Positions 23,967 to 32,894 of a stretch of DNA of 37,480 bases are shown piece after piece. A program made the position numbers and the translations under genes. The first letter of the stretch is position 1. Every line of letters starts with the position of its first letter. The notes beneath the pieces were generated by a model, which worked only from the letters and a program-made list of their open reading frames with translations, searched no databases and had not been told where the DNA came from. The stretch is from Capsaspora owczarzaki ATCC 30864 (taxonomy: Eukaryota > Opisthokonta > Filasterea). The stretch covers positions 757,502 through 794,981 of the forward strand of contig NW_011887298.1 of assembly GCF_000151315.2 (NCBI RefSeq), written 5' to 3'.

Positions 23967-24217
23967 AACGAACACAGGAAACAAAGCGACGGTCGTTCAC
24001 TACGACGACATTCAGCAGGTTGCAACGTAACAAAAAGAGCATTGAAGGACTGATATCGCTTCGATATCTGGACGCGAGCAGGGGGTTGGATGAGCTGTTG
24101 ATGGACTACGGCTGGTGTTTGGTTGGCTACGGCAATCCGAAACTTTTGTTTGTTGGCTGCACGTTTTCAAAGTCCTTCTAACACTGCCTTGTGTTGTCAT
24201 GTCTCGCTGCTTTATGT

Positions 24218-24256
<39 letters not shown>

Positions 24257-27200
24257 TCGCTTCCAGAATGCTCGCTGGCGTGCCACGACCATTGCGCCAA
24301 GGACGCGCCGGCGTGCTTGGGCCTCGACGCAGTTGCCACAATTGACAGCTCGCCGACCCGCCTCCCGCCCAATGCGAGCACCCAGAGCCTGTCGCTGGGC
24401 CTGGGCACGGGTTCGGTCACCGCATCCACGGGCTCGCTGGGCAGTAATTTGTCGGCCTCGGCGTCCGCTGTCGCCAGTCCCGCGGACGGCAATCGTCACC
24501 TTTACCATAGCCTCAGCGTCCAGCCTCGCAAAACGCCATCTGCTGCGTAAGTTTTTTTGTGTGTGTGTGCTCAGCTCTAGTTGGACGTTTCACGTTGTAT
24601 TATTATCATTGTTGATGCTTTGTTTTGATGGAAGTTGAGCTTTTTCTGTTTGGCATACGTTTCGTTTTTGCTCAACTAACCTCGCTTGCTCTGGCAAAAC
24701 GATTCTTGGTGACTCATCGCCCATCGTACCGAATTGTGCAAAAATTGCGTCTCGCAGATACGCCCGATCCTTTCGCAGTCGCAGCCATCGACGGGCGACG
24801 CTTCAAGACTCCTGTGATGCGCAAAACTCATGCACCCGTCTGGAATTTTTCCTTCCACTGGTACGAGCTGCAACTTTGATTGATTGGGTTTTCGTCGCAT
24901 GCCCGCGGTTGTAATGCCTTGTTGGCGCAGCGCACTGACTCGGTGCCTTTGCGTGTGTCACGATTCATGTCGTGTTTGTGTGTTTGGGCGGTTTTTCGTG
25001 CTTTTCATCAAACCAGCTCTGTCAACCCTACTTCCTCGATCGTTATTGTCGTCTATGACAACAAGCGGCTGGCGGATGGACAAGTCGATGCCATCCTCGC
25101 TGGCGCGAATGCGACTGCCGTAGGAAGTCTGCCCGCGTTTCTTGGGATGGCTGTGTTGTCAATGGCTGCATTCGACGCTGCTGGTTTGGCTCGTGGTGTT
25201 CAGCTTTCGTTTCGTTTGAAGCGAACGCATGATTCAGAGTTTGTGACAGGGGCCCTTGTCTTGGGAGCCAGGACGGCATCTGTAAAAATGTTTGCGCTTT
25301 TGAAGAAGGTTGATTGTCCAAAGTTGGCTTCTGGCAACTCATGAATCCTCTTTTGCGCGTTTGTTGTTCTCGCCTGTACAGGACTTGGCCAAACGATCCT
25401 CCACCATCTCTATTCGAACCAAGCGGACCTCGTCCTTCGCCTCGCCTATCACGTCGCCAATCACCTCACCGATAGCCTCTCCAACCGATTCCTCTCCTAT
25501 TTCGCCAGGTGCTGTGGCCATGGAAGCAGAGTGGCAAGCCCGGATTGCAGCAGACGAAGCTGCGCCATTGCCGCCAGGGTGAGTGTGCCTGCAGGGATTT
25601 CGTGCCGAATTCTTTTCGCTCAATGGTTGGCTTTCTCTTTTGTTTTTCTTCTTTTTTTCGCTTTCTCAGATGGCAAGAGCAAATCGATTCCAGCGGACGG
25701 CCATTTTTCGTCAATAACGATACTCGTCAAGTCTCCTATTCATCTCCCAGCATTTTGTGCGTTCTGGTGCTTGGAAAGCGAAACTATCGCTCTTGTTTCT
25801 TACTCTTCGGTTTTTTGCTGGATTACAGGCTTGCATCTTCAAGAGACTCTGTTGCCGCCAATGAACGAAACAACCAACTCAATTATCAATACTATGCTCT
25901 CACACCTCCAAACTCAGGTGCCAATGGCTCTTGGATTTGCCTAAGCGTCAAAGAAGTGCTGCTCACGCTCAACCTTTTCTGTGTGTTTTGCGTTGACTTG
26001 AATAGGCACTGCTTCTCGGTCTCTCATTCCACCCGTGCCGTCAGCACCTTCAACGTCCATCGTTGAGATGCCAGCTGGCGACGACACCTCTCCTGTTCGG
26101 ATGGCAACTGTTGAGATTTCGTGGGTCAAACCCGCCGCCAGCAAAGACGAAATTCGATTCGTTCTGCAGTGCATGCAGCTCGGTACGTCAGATGCTGACT
26201 TTCCGACTGCTGTTTCTTTCGAAGAGATTTGCTGTGTTGGCTCGACACTGACCTCTTTTTTGTTTTTTGTTTTTTTCGTTTGTTTTTTCTTCTTTTTTTT
26301 TGCTGTTGGTTCGGCAGCCCAAACGAATCGCAGATATCGAGCAGGCAGCGTTCTGAGCACTGTCAGTGACGTCGTTGATAGCAGTGATGACGAAGATTTG
26401 TTTGCCTTTACGGCACATGAAGCCAACTCGCGAGACGTTCCTGGTAGTCCGGCAGGGAGAGCTCAGACGCTCTCTGCTGGCTCCCACTTGTCCCGGCAAC
26501 GAACCCTCTCGAGCACCTCTGCGACCCAAGGAGAGTCCCCACAAAAGTCATCCATCTCTGGCGCGTTCGTCGACATGTATCGTGGAGCTGGAACTGTCTA
26601 CACGGCGCAGCTTGCCGTCGGCTATGAGCACTATTTCCGGGTGCGAGCCGTCAATTCGTACGGATCTAGTGATTGGAGCATCTCGTCGCGGCCTCTCCTG
26701 CTCGAGAATGGCAGCAGTAAAGCACTGGCAGACGGCTCCTCTGGAGCCCATTTATCGCCGCCATTCTTCTCTATCGCCGCCATTCTTCTCTACTAATTCG
26801 CAAGAAGCGTCGCCGGTAGTCGCTTTCCACTCCAATGTGGATGGCGTCAATGCAGCGTCAGCGGGCGGCGGCAGCAGCAACCACAATAGCAACTCGCCTC
26901 GTCGCCAGCCTCCCAGCAGTGCTCCGCTACCGGTCACCGATAATCGGCCCCATTGTCGGTTCTTCATGGCCGGACAATGCGTTCGGGGCTCTCGGTGCCC
27001 GTTCTCGCACGGAAGCGGGCCGCAAACGCCGGAAGATGTGCTCGTGGCCGCCATGGCTGCTGTGATGCAAAGCGATGCAGATACCAATCTTGCCGCTGCG
27101 ATAGCTGCGTCTCTTTTCGAGTATGAACAGCACAATATTGAGGCTGCGGCCTCTCCACCCGATCCATCACCGCTGGGTCAAATGAGGCGCGACTTTAATG

Positions 27201-29023
27201 CCAAGCAGCGCAAAATTCGGTATGTCCCCCCCCCGCTCCCACCCTGATTTGTTTGGTGCGCGTTTGCAGCTCCGTTGGAGGTTTTATGGGGGTTTCAACA
27301 TTTTCACTTGTTGTGTTTTTTGGCCGTTTCCTGTTTTCATAGATCTTCGTTGCAAGCATCGCCAGGCGAGTGCCACTTGAAAGTACATCGGGCTTCGCTT
27401 TTCCAGTCATCAGAGCGCGAGGTTATGAAACGGCCCACCAAGATTCTCAAGAAGCACCTGTTTGTGCATTTCGATGACGAGGGCGGCCTTGACTACGGTG
27501 GCCTCGCTCGCGAATGGATTTTTCTCTTGTCTCACGAAATGTTCAATCCCTTCTACGGGCTGTTTGAATACTCGTCCGAGACAAACTACACTCTTCAAAT
27601 CAATCCCAACTCAATCACCAATCCAGACTGCCTCCGCCATTTCGAGTTTGTCGGGCGAATGGTGGGACTCGCCACCTTCCACCGTCACTTCATTGATGCC
27701 GCTTTCGTCAGTACATTCTACAAGCAACTACTGCGGCGACCGCTTCAACTCGGTGATCTTCAGCACGTCGATCCTGAGCTTCATCGAAGCATGATTTGGA
27801 TTTTGTACGTCAATCAAGTCGCATGGGGTTGGTTGCCTGCCGGAAGGACAATCACTCACTCACGTTCATGCTCTTGTTGAATGCAGGGAGAACGACGTCA
27901 CAGACGTGATTGACCAGACTTTCACGGTGGACGTCGACAAGTTTGGAATGACCGTCACTCAAGAGCTCATCCCGAACGGAGCTCAGATTCAGGTCACTGA
28001 AGACAACAAGAAGCGCTTTGTCGAGTATGTCACCGTCCCCACTGCTCCATGTGGAAGTGCTTCTGCATGCGTCTTACTGTTGGTTGTGCGTGTGCTCTGA
28101 CCCACTCAGTGCGATGGCGCAGTGGCGCTTCTTCCGTGGCACCGAGCGACAGATGCGCGCATTCATGACTGGATTCTACGAGTTCGTTCCTCTTGAAGAG
28201 ATTCGTCACCTCGACGAGAGCGAGCTCGAGGTACTGATTTGAGAGACGATTCGAGGGGCCGCCCGTCCGCGTCTGCTCATTCGAGGGGCCGCCCGTCCGC
28301 GTCTGCTCATTTTTTTTTCTTTGTTTTTTTTTTTGGTTTTTTTTTTGGTTTTTTTCTCTCCTCCTTTTGTTTGTGCGCAGTTTTTGATTTCAGGCCTTCG
28401 TCAGCTTGACATTGAAGATTGGGAAAATCACACTGATTACACCGGTTACGACAAGACCGATGAGCAAGTGATTTGGTTCTGGAAATGCTTGCGAGAAATG
28501 GATGCTGAAAAACAAGCCAAGCTGCTCCAGTTTGTTACTGGCACCTCTCGAGTAAGTAGAGCTACGTGCTATTTCTACATTCCCCAACTGTGAAGCACGT
28601 TGCTCACTCTTTTGACTTTCGGCTGTTTTATGTGCCGCAGGTTCCTCTGGAAGGGTTTCGGGCTCTGCAAGGTACGGGTGCTTTGGAGGCGGTTTCTTGT
28701 GTGCAACCACTGCAGCATGGACTAGTGATAGGCAAACTAACTGGTCCTTCTTGTGTTGTGTTCATTGTGCAGGAACCGATCGCGCCAGGCCATTCTGGAT
28801 TCAGCGCATCCATGATGTCAGTCGCCTTCCAAGCAGCCACACTTGGTAAGAAGCAGATTTTACAAAGAAAGCTGACTCCCAAGAGAGAAGTCCTAACTGT
28901 TGCTCGTCTGAACCACCCAACAGCTTTAATCGACTCGATCTTCCTGCGTATAGCTCGTTCGAAATACTGCGCTCCAAGCTGCTGGCTGCGGTCGAAGGCT
29001 CGCAAGGCTTTACGAACGAATAG
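23573..29023 (+). CDS. HECT E3 ubiquitin ligase: C1-C2-WW-FN3-CCCH-UIM-HECT
   Basis: E3 ligase passing ubiquitin from E2 through a catalytic Cys to substrate. Resolved exons: 23573-23657, 24267-24546, about 24640-24860, 25017-25308, 25382-25578, 25670-25756, 25829-25917, 26006-26182, 26318-27219, 27343-27804, 27887-28024, 28110-28230, 28381-28551, 28641-28671, 28773-28845 and 28924-29023, about 1140 residues. In order: a C1 zinc domain ([22 protein letters not shown], then [10 protein letters not shown]); a C2 domain ([30 protein letters not shown]); a WW domain ([21 protein letters not shown], second Trp replaced by Tyr); an FN3 domain with a long Ser-rich insert (ending [11 protein letters not shown]); a CCCH finger (C-X7-C-X5-C-X3-H); a UIM ([11 protein letters not shown]); and a NEDD4/SMURF-type HECT domain ([21 protein letters not shown] with the catalytic Cys). 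The first exon and start codon are unresolved, the join into the C2 exon does not keep phase at any AG, and a 19-nt tandem duplication shifts frame at 26753. Confidence 0.85.
23932..23963. repeat. A32 homopolymer in the C1-domain intron
   Basis: Thirty-two consecutive A residues inside the 609-bp intron that splits the C1 domain. There are no flanking target-site duplications or retrocopy sequence, so I treat it as a simple repeat. Confidence 0.9.
24214..24252. repeat. GT microsatellite near an acceptor
   Basis: A GT dinucleotide run, with one T-rich interruption, ending 14 bases upstream of the exon that completes the C1 domain (24267). Length changes here could affect splicing of that exon. 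Confidence 0.9.
26753..26790. repeat. Exact 19-nt tandem duplication that shifts the HECT-gene frame
   Basis: Two identical 19-nt copies (26753-26771 and 26772-26790) lie between the FN3 domain and the CCCH finger. The frame before them ([13 protein letters not shown]) and after them ([13 protein letters not shown]) differ by 19 nt. With one copy the reading is continuous as [13 protein letters not shown]. Confidence 0.95.
28249..28308. repeat. Exact 30-nt tandem duplication in a HECT intron
   Basis: Two identical 30-nt GC-rich copies (28249-28278 and 28279-28308) just after the donor at 28231. The rest of that intron is almost pure T. No coding effect. Confidence 0.95.
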
Positions 29024-29071
29024 CGATGATATTGGATGGGTCTGGTGTATGGGGTGTGTGCACCGATGGTT

Positions 29072-30623
29072 TTATTGAATAGACGAGCCCATGCATAAGT
29101 CAAGGATGCATCCAGTTGTCCCAATGCTGTCGGGGAGGGTTTGGGACGCGACTATCGCTGAGGTGCAATCTCCTTGGGTAGAATTGCGGGGATGTTGCGG
29201 CAGGAGCAGGTACTGGTCGTGGTTGTTCTGTAGGCTCGAGGTGAGTGCTGTAGGCTGGATAAAAGTCGTATCGTGTCGTGAAGGTGTATCGAAAAGCCGA
29301 GCTGATGTTCGCGTCGAGTTGGCAATCTTCTCAGACGTAAGCAAGGGCGAAATTGAGTGTGCTTCAGAGTGAAACGCATGGAATGGCTCCTGAAGCAAGA
29401 GGTCGAAGCCGTCTGGGTCGGCAGGATTGAAATGATGCGATTGCTGCGTTACTGGGAATGGCGTAGAAGCAACGGTTCTCAAAGATCGAAGTCGTTGAAG
29501 AGCGGCTTGAGCTACTGAGACAACATTGGTATTGCGCTGTGGTATACTAGTACTTGTGCGTTTCATTTGCTTGGATTTGAGTTCTGGATGATCTGCAAAG
29601 GACAAACACAATCAATCCATTCAGCAAGCCAGGCTTCTCCCACGCACATATCCACTCATCTTGGGGGTGACAGAGCACAAATAATTGGGTACCCCACATG
29701 CAGCAGTACGTACCAGCAACGACATGCCGCAGAATTGTAAGCGTTGAGCGAATAGACCGATCAAGTTGCTCCGAGATCCGCTCCACGAGCTTGGAACGTG
29801 CTGGCTCTGCTGGTGTGTGCGGTGCAGCATGCGTTGTGGGTGCTAGTGGGGTACTTGCTCGCGGTAACAATGCCGGTGTTGAAGTTCGTGATCGAGGATT
29901 GGGAAGCGGATTGGACGCGCCAAGCGTGTAGACTTCAGCGAATGGTGAGGGACCAGGTGCGACATTCACCGTCTCTAAGGAGGCTACTCCAGCTTGTCGT
30001 GCTGGAGGTGCTTGTGCCGTCGGTGACGCCGGAACGCGTGGAAAATGCGATCGAGTCATTCGTCGCGAATGCTTGCCTTTAGCAAAAATGCCAGCTCCAA
30101 GAACGCGGGCGGTGGCTTGCGCCAGCATATTCTCGTGCGGCGGCAACAATGCGAGTGCTTCTCGTGACTCGGGAACTGCATTATCTGAGCTGGAGCCAGT
30201 GGCAGCAGTGATACTTGACAGCGGTTTAGATAGTTTCGCTTGAACGCGATGACGGGCAGCCTCGACATCAGCGCGCGTCTTTCTCTTGGATACATCCACA
30301 GGAGATCGTTGGTGAGCGCTCTGACGGGAAGGAGCGGTTGCAGAATTGGGTTTGGATTTCGCCGACGCAGACAACAATGGATGTGCTTTGGTTGATGCAC
30401 CAAAACTAAAATGGAAGCAAAGGAACGAAGCAGTGTCAAGTGAGACAAGTTGTCAAACAAGCATGTGAAAATCGACAAAGTCCAAATCCAAGAGTGTGTT
30501 TTGAATTGTGCTCTGAGAGGCTGTTTTTTTTTTTTTTTTTTTTTTTTTTTTGGCGGGAGTTGAAACGCGCGTTTTTGAATCCGCGCGCGATTTGGCTGTT
30601 GAAAAGCGAGCGATGTGCCATCG

Positions 30624-30681
<58 letters not shown>

Positions 30682-30971
30682 GGTCGTTCTTGCGGTACTC
30701 GTTCATGGTAGAGCAATCTTTGCTCTGGAGGCTGTGGAGTGGACTGACGGGGGGCGGTAAATCGTTTTGGGCTGTGTGAGAAGCGGACGAGCGTTTACTT
30801 GTCTTGAAACAGCGAGAGGACGCGCTGTCGCTGCTCGCGGGCACTGGTCGACTCGTGCGACGCATCATCGGCAGCAACAGTAGCAGTAGATGTGGCTGTG
30901 TGGTTTTGAAGATGACTGGCGCGCGGCGGTGTGCGGGCGTCCGTCGGTCGCTTGGCTTGGCTGTGCTCCAT
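29072..30971 (-). CDS. Unrecognised basic low-complexity protein
   Basis: I do not recognise this gene. Three exons join in phase: 30971-30799, 30405-29714 and 29592-29072, giving 461 residues. The start is the first ATG in frame with exon 1 (MEHSQAKRPT). The protein is Ala/Ser/Pro/Thr-rich and basic, with no membrane segment or signal peptide. The best candidates for ordered parts are a helical stretch STSAREQRQRVLSLFQD, a basic helix KRKTRADVEAARHRVQAKL, a second helix SKLVERISEQLDRSIRST followed by LTILRHVV, and VVSVAQAALQRLRSLRTV. Such short charged helices in a disordered background suggest a scaffold, nuclear or cytoskeletal protein, but no function is claimed. The stop lies only 48 bp from the stop of the convergent HECT gene. 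Intron 1 carries a T28 run and a long GT microsatellite. Confidence 0.65.
30524..30679. repeat. T28 run and GT microsatellite in intron 1 of the unknown gene
   Basis: A run of 28 T (30524-30551), 76 bases of unique DNA, then about 25 GT repeats (30628-30679). On the transcribed strand these are an A run and a CA/AC repeat inside the 393-bp first intron. Confidence 0.9.
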
Positions 30972-31421
30972 TCTTGGCGGGCGTTTCCCCCCCCCCCAGT
31001 TCAATGAACAATGTTGGAACAATGAACGACTGGTCTGACGACGGGTTCTGGATTGGAAGATCGTCTGTGCATGGCCAGCATGCAAAAGCAGCCATGCAAC
31101 ACAAACTGAAGAAAAGGTGCAGTTTGTCTCTTTGCGGATGTGCACATTTCATCATTAAATTGGGCAAGCAGGATTTTAGTATTCCAGCAGCGCTCTCCCT
31201 GGTGTAATCGAGCATGCGATCGATCATGCAATCGAACATGACTTACAACGTAGATGAGCATACAAGCGTTGACGATGAAACAAGTGGTGGCTCCTTTTTT
31301 TTTTCTTTTTTTTTTGGTTTTTCAAACAAATCACCGGTTGATTCAACTCAGACGCTCAAAATACAATCATAGCACACTGTCAACGTATCTAGCATGTAGT
31401 ACGCTCGTAGCTGTTCTGTGG
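30972..31421. other. Intergenic region between the unknown gene and the dehydrogenase
   Basis: 450 bp with a C10 run, short T runs and several ATCGATCATG-like partial repeats near 31200-31240. It must hold the promoter of the unknown gene and the 3' UTR of the dehydrogenase. No coding sequence is supported. Confidence 0.5.
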
Positions 31422-32611
31422 TTATGCCTGCACGCCAAAGGGAACCGCTTGCCCAGCAATACCAGCGTACAGATTCTGCACGGCACGCATGCACATTGCA
31501 TTGCGAGTGTTGAACGTTGCACTGCCAATGTGCGGAAGCACAAGACAGTTATCGAGGGTCAGGAGAGGATGCTGTGGAGACAGTGGCTCGGGTGAGGTGA
31601 CGTCGAGACCAGCTCGGGCGATGCGACCCGTGGTCAGCGCTTCGTAGAGCGCGTCCTGGTCGACAATTCCGCCACGTGCCGAGTTGACAAATGTTGCAGT
31701 CGGCTTCATCAAGGCAAAGCGCTCCTTGTTGAACATGAGCTTTGTGTCGTCGGTCAAGGCACAGGTGGCAATCACGAAATCGCTTTCGCGCAAGAGCTGC
31801 TCGAGCGGCGTGTGCTGCGGAATCGGCGACGACGAGATGCTTCCATCGTCGTTCACAAAGCGGACTGTCGCGTGATTGACGAGTGCCTGAGCCGCAGGAT
31901 TACGACCGGAATACAACAGCTTGCCAATGTTGAATCCAGCGAGACGACGCGCGACTGCCGCTCCGATGCGACCCAATCCAACAATGCCGACCGTGCTTCC
32001 CGAGATATCAGCGCCGCACATCCAGGTAATATGCCACGGCCCCCAGCGACCGTTCTTGACGCAGGCAGCAGCGGTCGGCAGCAGCCGCGCAGTGGACAGC
32101 AGAAGGCTCACTGTGAGATCGGCGGTCGCGTCGGTGAGCACGTCGGGCGTGTTCCCGACCTGCACCCCGCGCGCAGTGCATTCGTGGACTCCAACGTGGT
32201 CGTATCCGACCGAGACAGTGCTGACGACCTTGAGCTGCGGCCCTGCAGCGTCGAGCAGCTCGCCGTTGATCTTGTCCGACAGCGTGATGAGCAGGCCACT
32301 CGCACCAGCAGCACGGCGCAGCAGCTCTGGCCGCGGCATCGGTCCGCTCGACGCCCACTCGTCCAGGATGTACTTGCCTTCCCTGTGTCGGGTTTGTTCA
32401 TGTTTGGTTGTTTGGAAGTCAAAACGTCAGTGAATTTGTCAACCAAACACAAAAACAGCCAAATCACGCAAGTCCACTGAATCTGCCCAGGATGGGGACG
32501 ACGACGACGACGATGGGTACAATATGGATGGAGTGAGACTTACGCAGCACCAGAACGCAAAAGCGCCATTGCAGGCTCAGTCAGTTGGCGCGTCACTAAA
32601 ATTCGCTGCAT
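31422..32611 (-). CDS. GRHPR: D-2-hydroxyacid dehydrogenase, glyoxylate/hydroxypyruvate reductase type
   Basis: NAD(P)H-dependent reductase of the D-isomer-specific 2-hydroxyacid dehydrogenase family; the closest relatives reduce glyoxylate and hydroxypyruvate. Two exons: 32611-32544 and 32382-31422, giving 342 residues, close to the human GRHPR length. The N-terminus reads MQRILVTRQLTEPAM, the first strand of the substrate domain, and no targeting signal is obvious. The cofactor-binding turn is VGIVGLGRIGAAVARRL. The catalytic Arg lies in NSARGGIVDQDAL, the Glu in DVTSPEPLSPQHPLL and the His in LPHIGSAT. The DYAGYD-like substrate loop reads STVSVGYDHV. The gene is divergent from BRF2 with 283 bp between start codons. 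Confidence 0.93.
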
Positions 32612-32894
32612 TTTGGTGATTCAAGTTTGAAACAACAGCAAACAAACAAACAAACAAACAAAATGACTGAGCAACAAACAAAATCTGAGACGATTTTTGC
32701 TTTACTCGATGAGGTTGATGTGAGAAGCGTCTCCCTGAACTGGGACGGTTCATGCAATGTTCATTCAGAGCAAACAGCAACATCAGCAATCGATCTTGTG
32801 GTTGAGCCTCATTTCCCCAAGTCCTCCTTTTTATTATTATCACTCTTGTATTATTCTTATTCTTACCAGTCCCCTCGTTCTGGATGAGGCGGCA
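32612..32894. promoter_or_regulatory. Shared upstream region of the dehydrogenase and BRF2 genes
   Basis: 283 bp between divergent start codons, containing an AAACA repeat (about 32640-32662). A plus-strand ATG frame here (MTEQQTKSETIFALLDE) is open for about 80 codons but is not in frame with the BRF2 start and resembles nothing I know, so I treat the region as regulatory DNA and 5' UTR. Confidence 0.4.

Noticed and set aside
24030-24190. Protein-like open stretch ([16 protein letters not shown]) inside the HECT intron as a constitutive exon
   Set aside because: Inserting it would break the C1 zinc domain, whose halves join perfectly in phase without it, and the frame stops soon after.
31200-31245. 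Short ATCGATCATG-type repeats as a CRISPR-like array or attachment site
   Set aside because: Only two or three imperfect copies with no regular spacing, in a eukaryotic intergenic region.
32627-32887. Plus-strand frame MTEQQTKSETIFALLDE as a separate small gene or first exon of BRF2
   Set aside because: It does not share frame with the BRF2 zinc ribbon, has no good donor to reach it, and lies in the divergent promoter gap.
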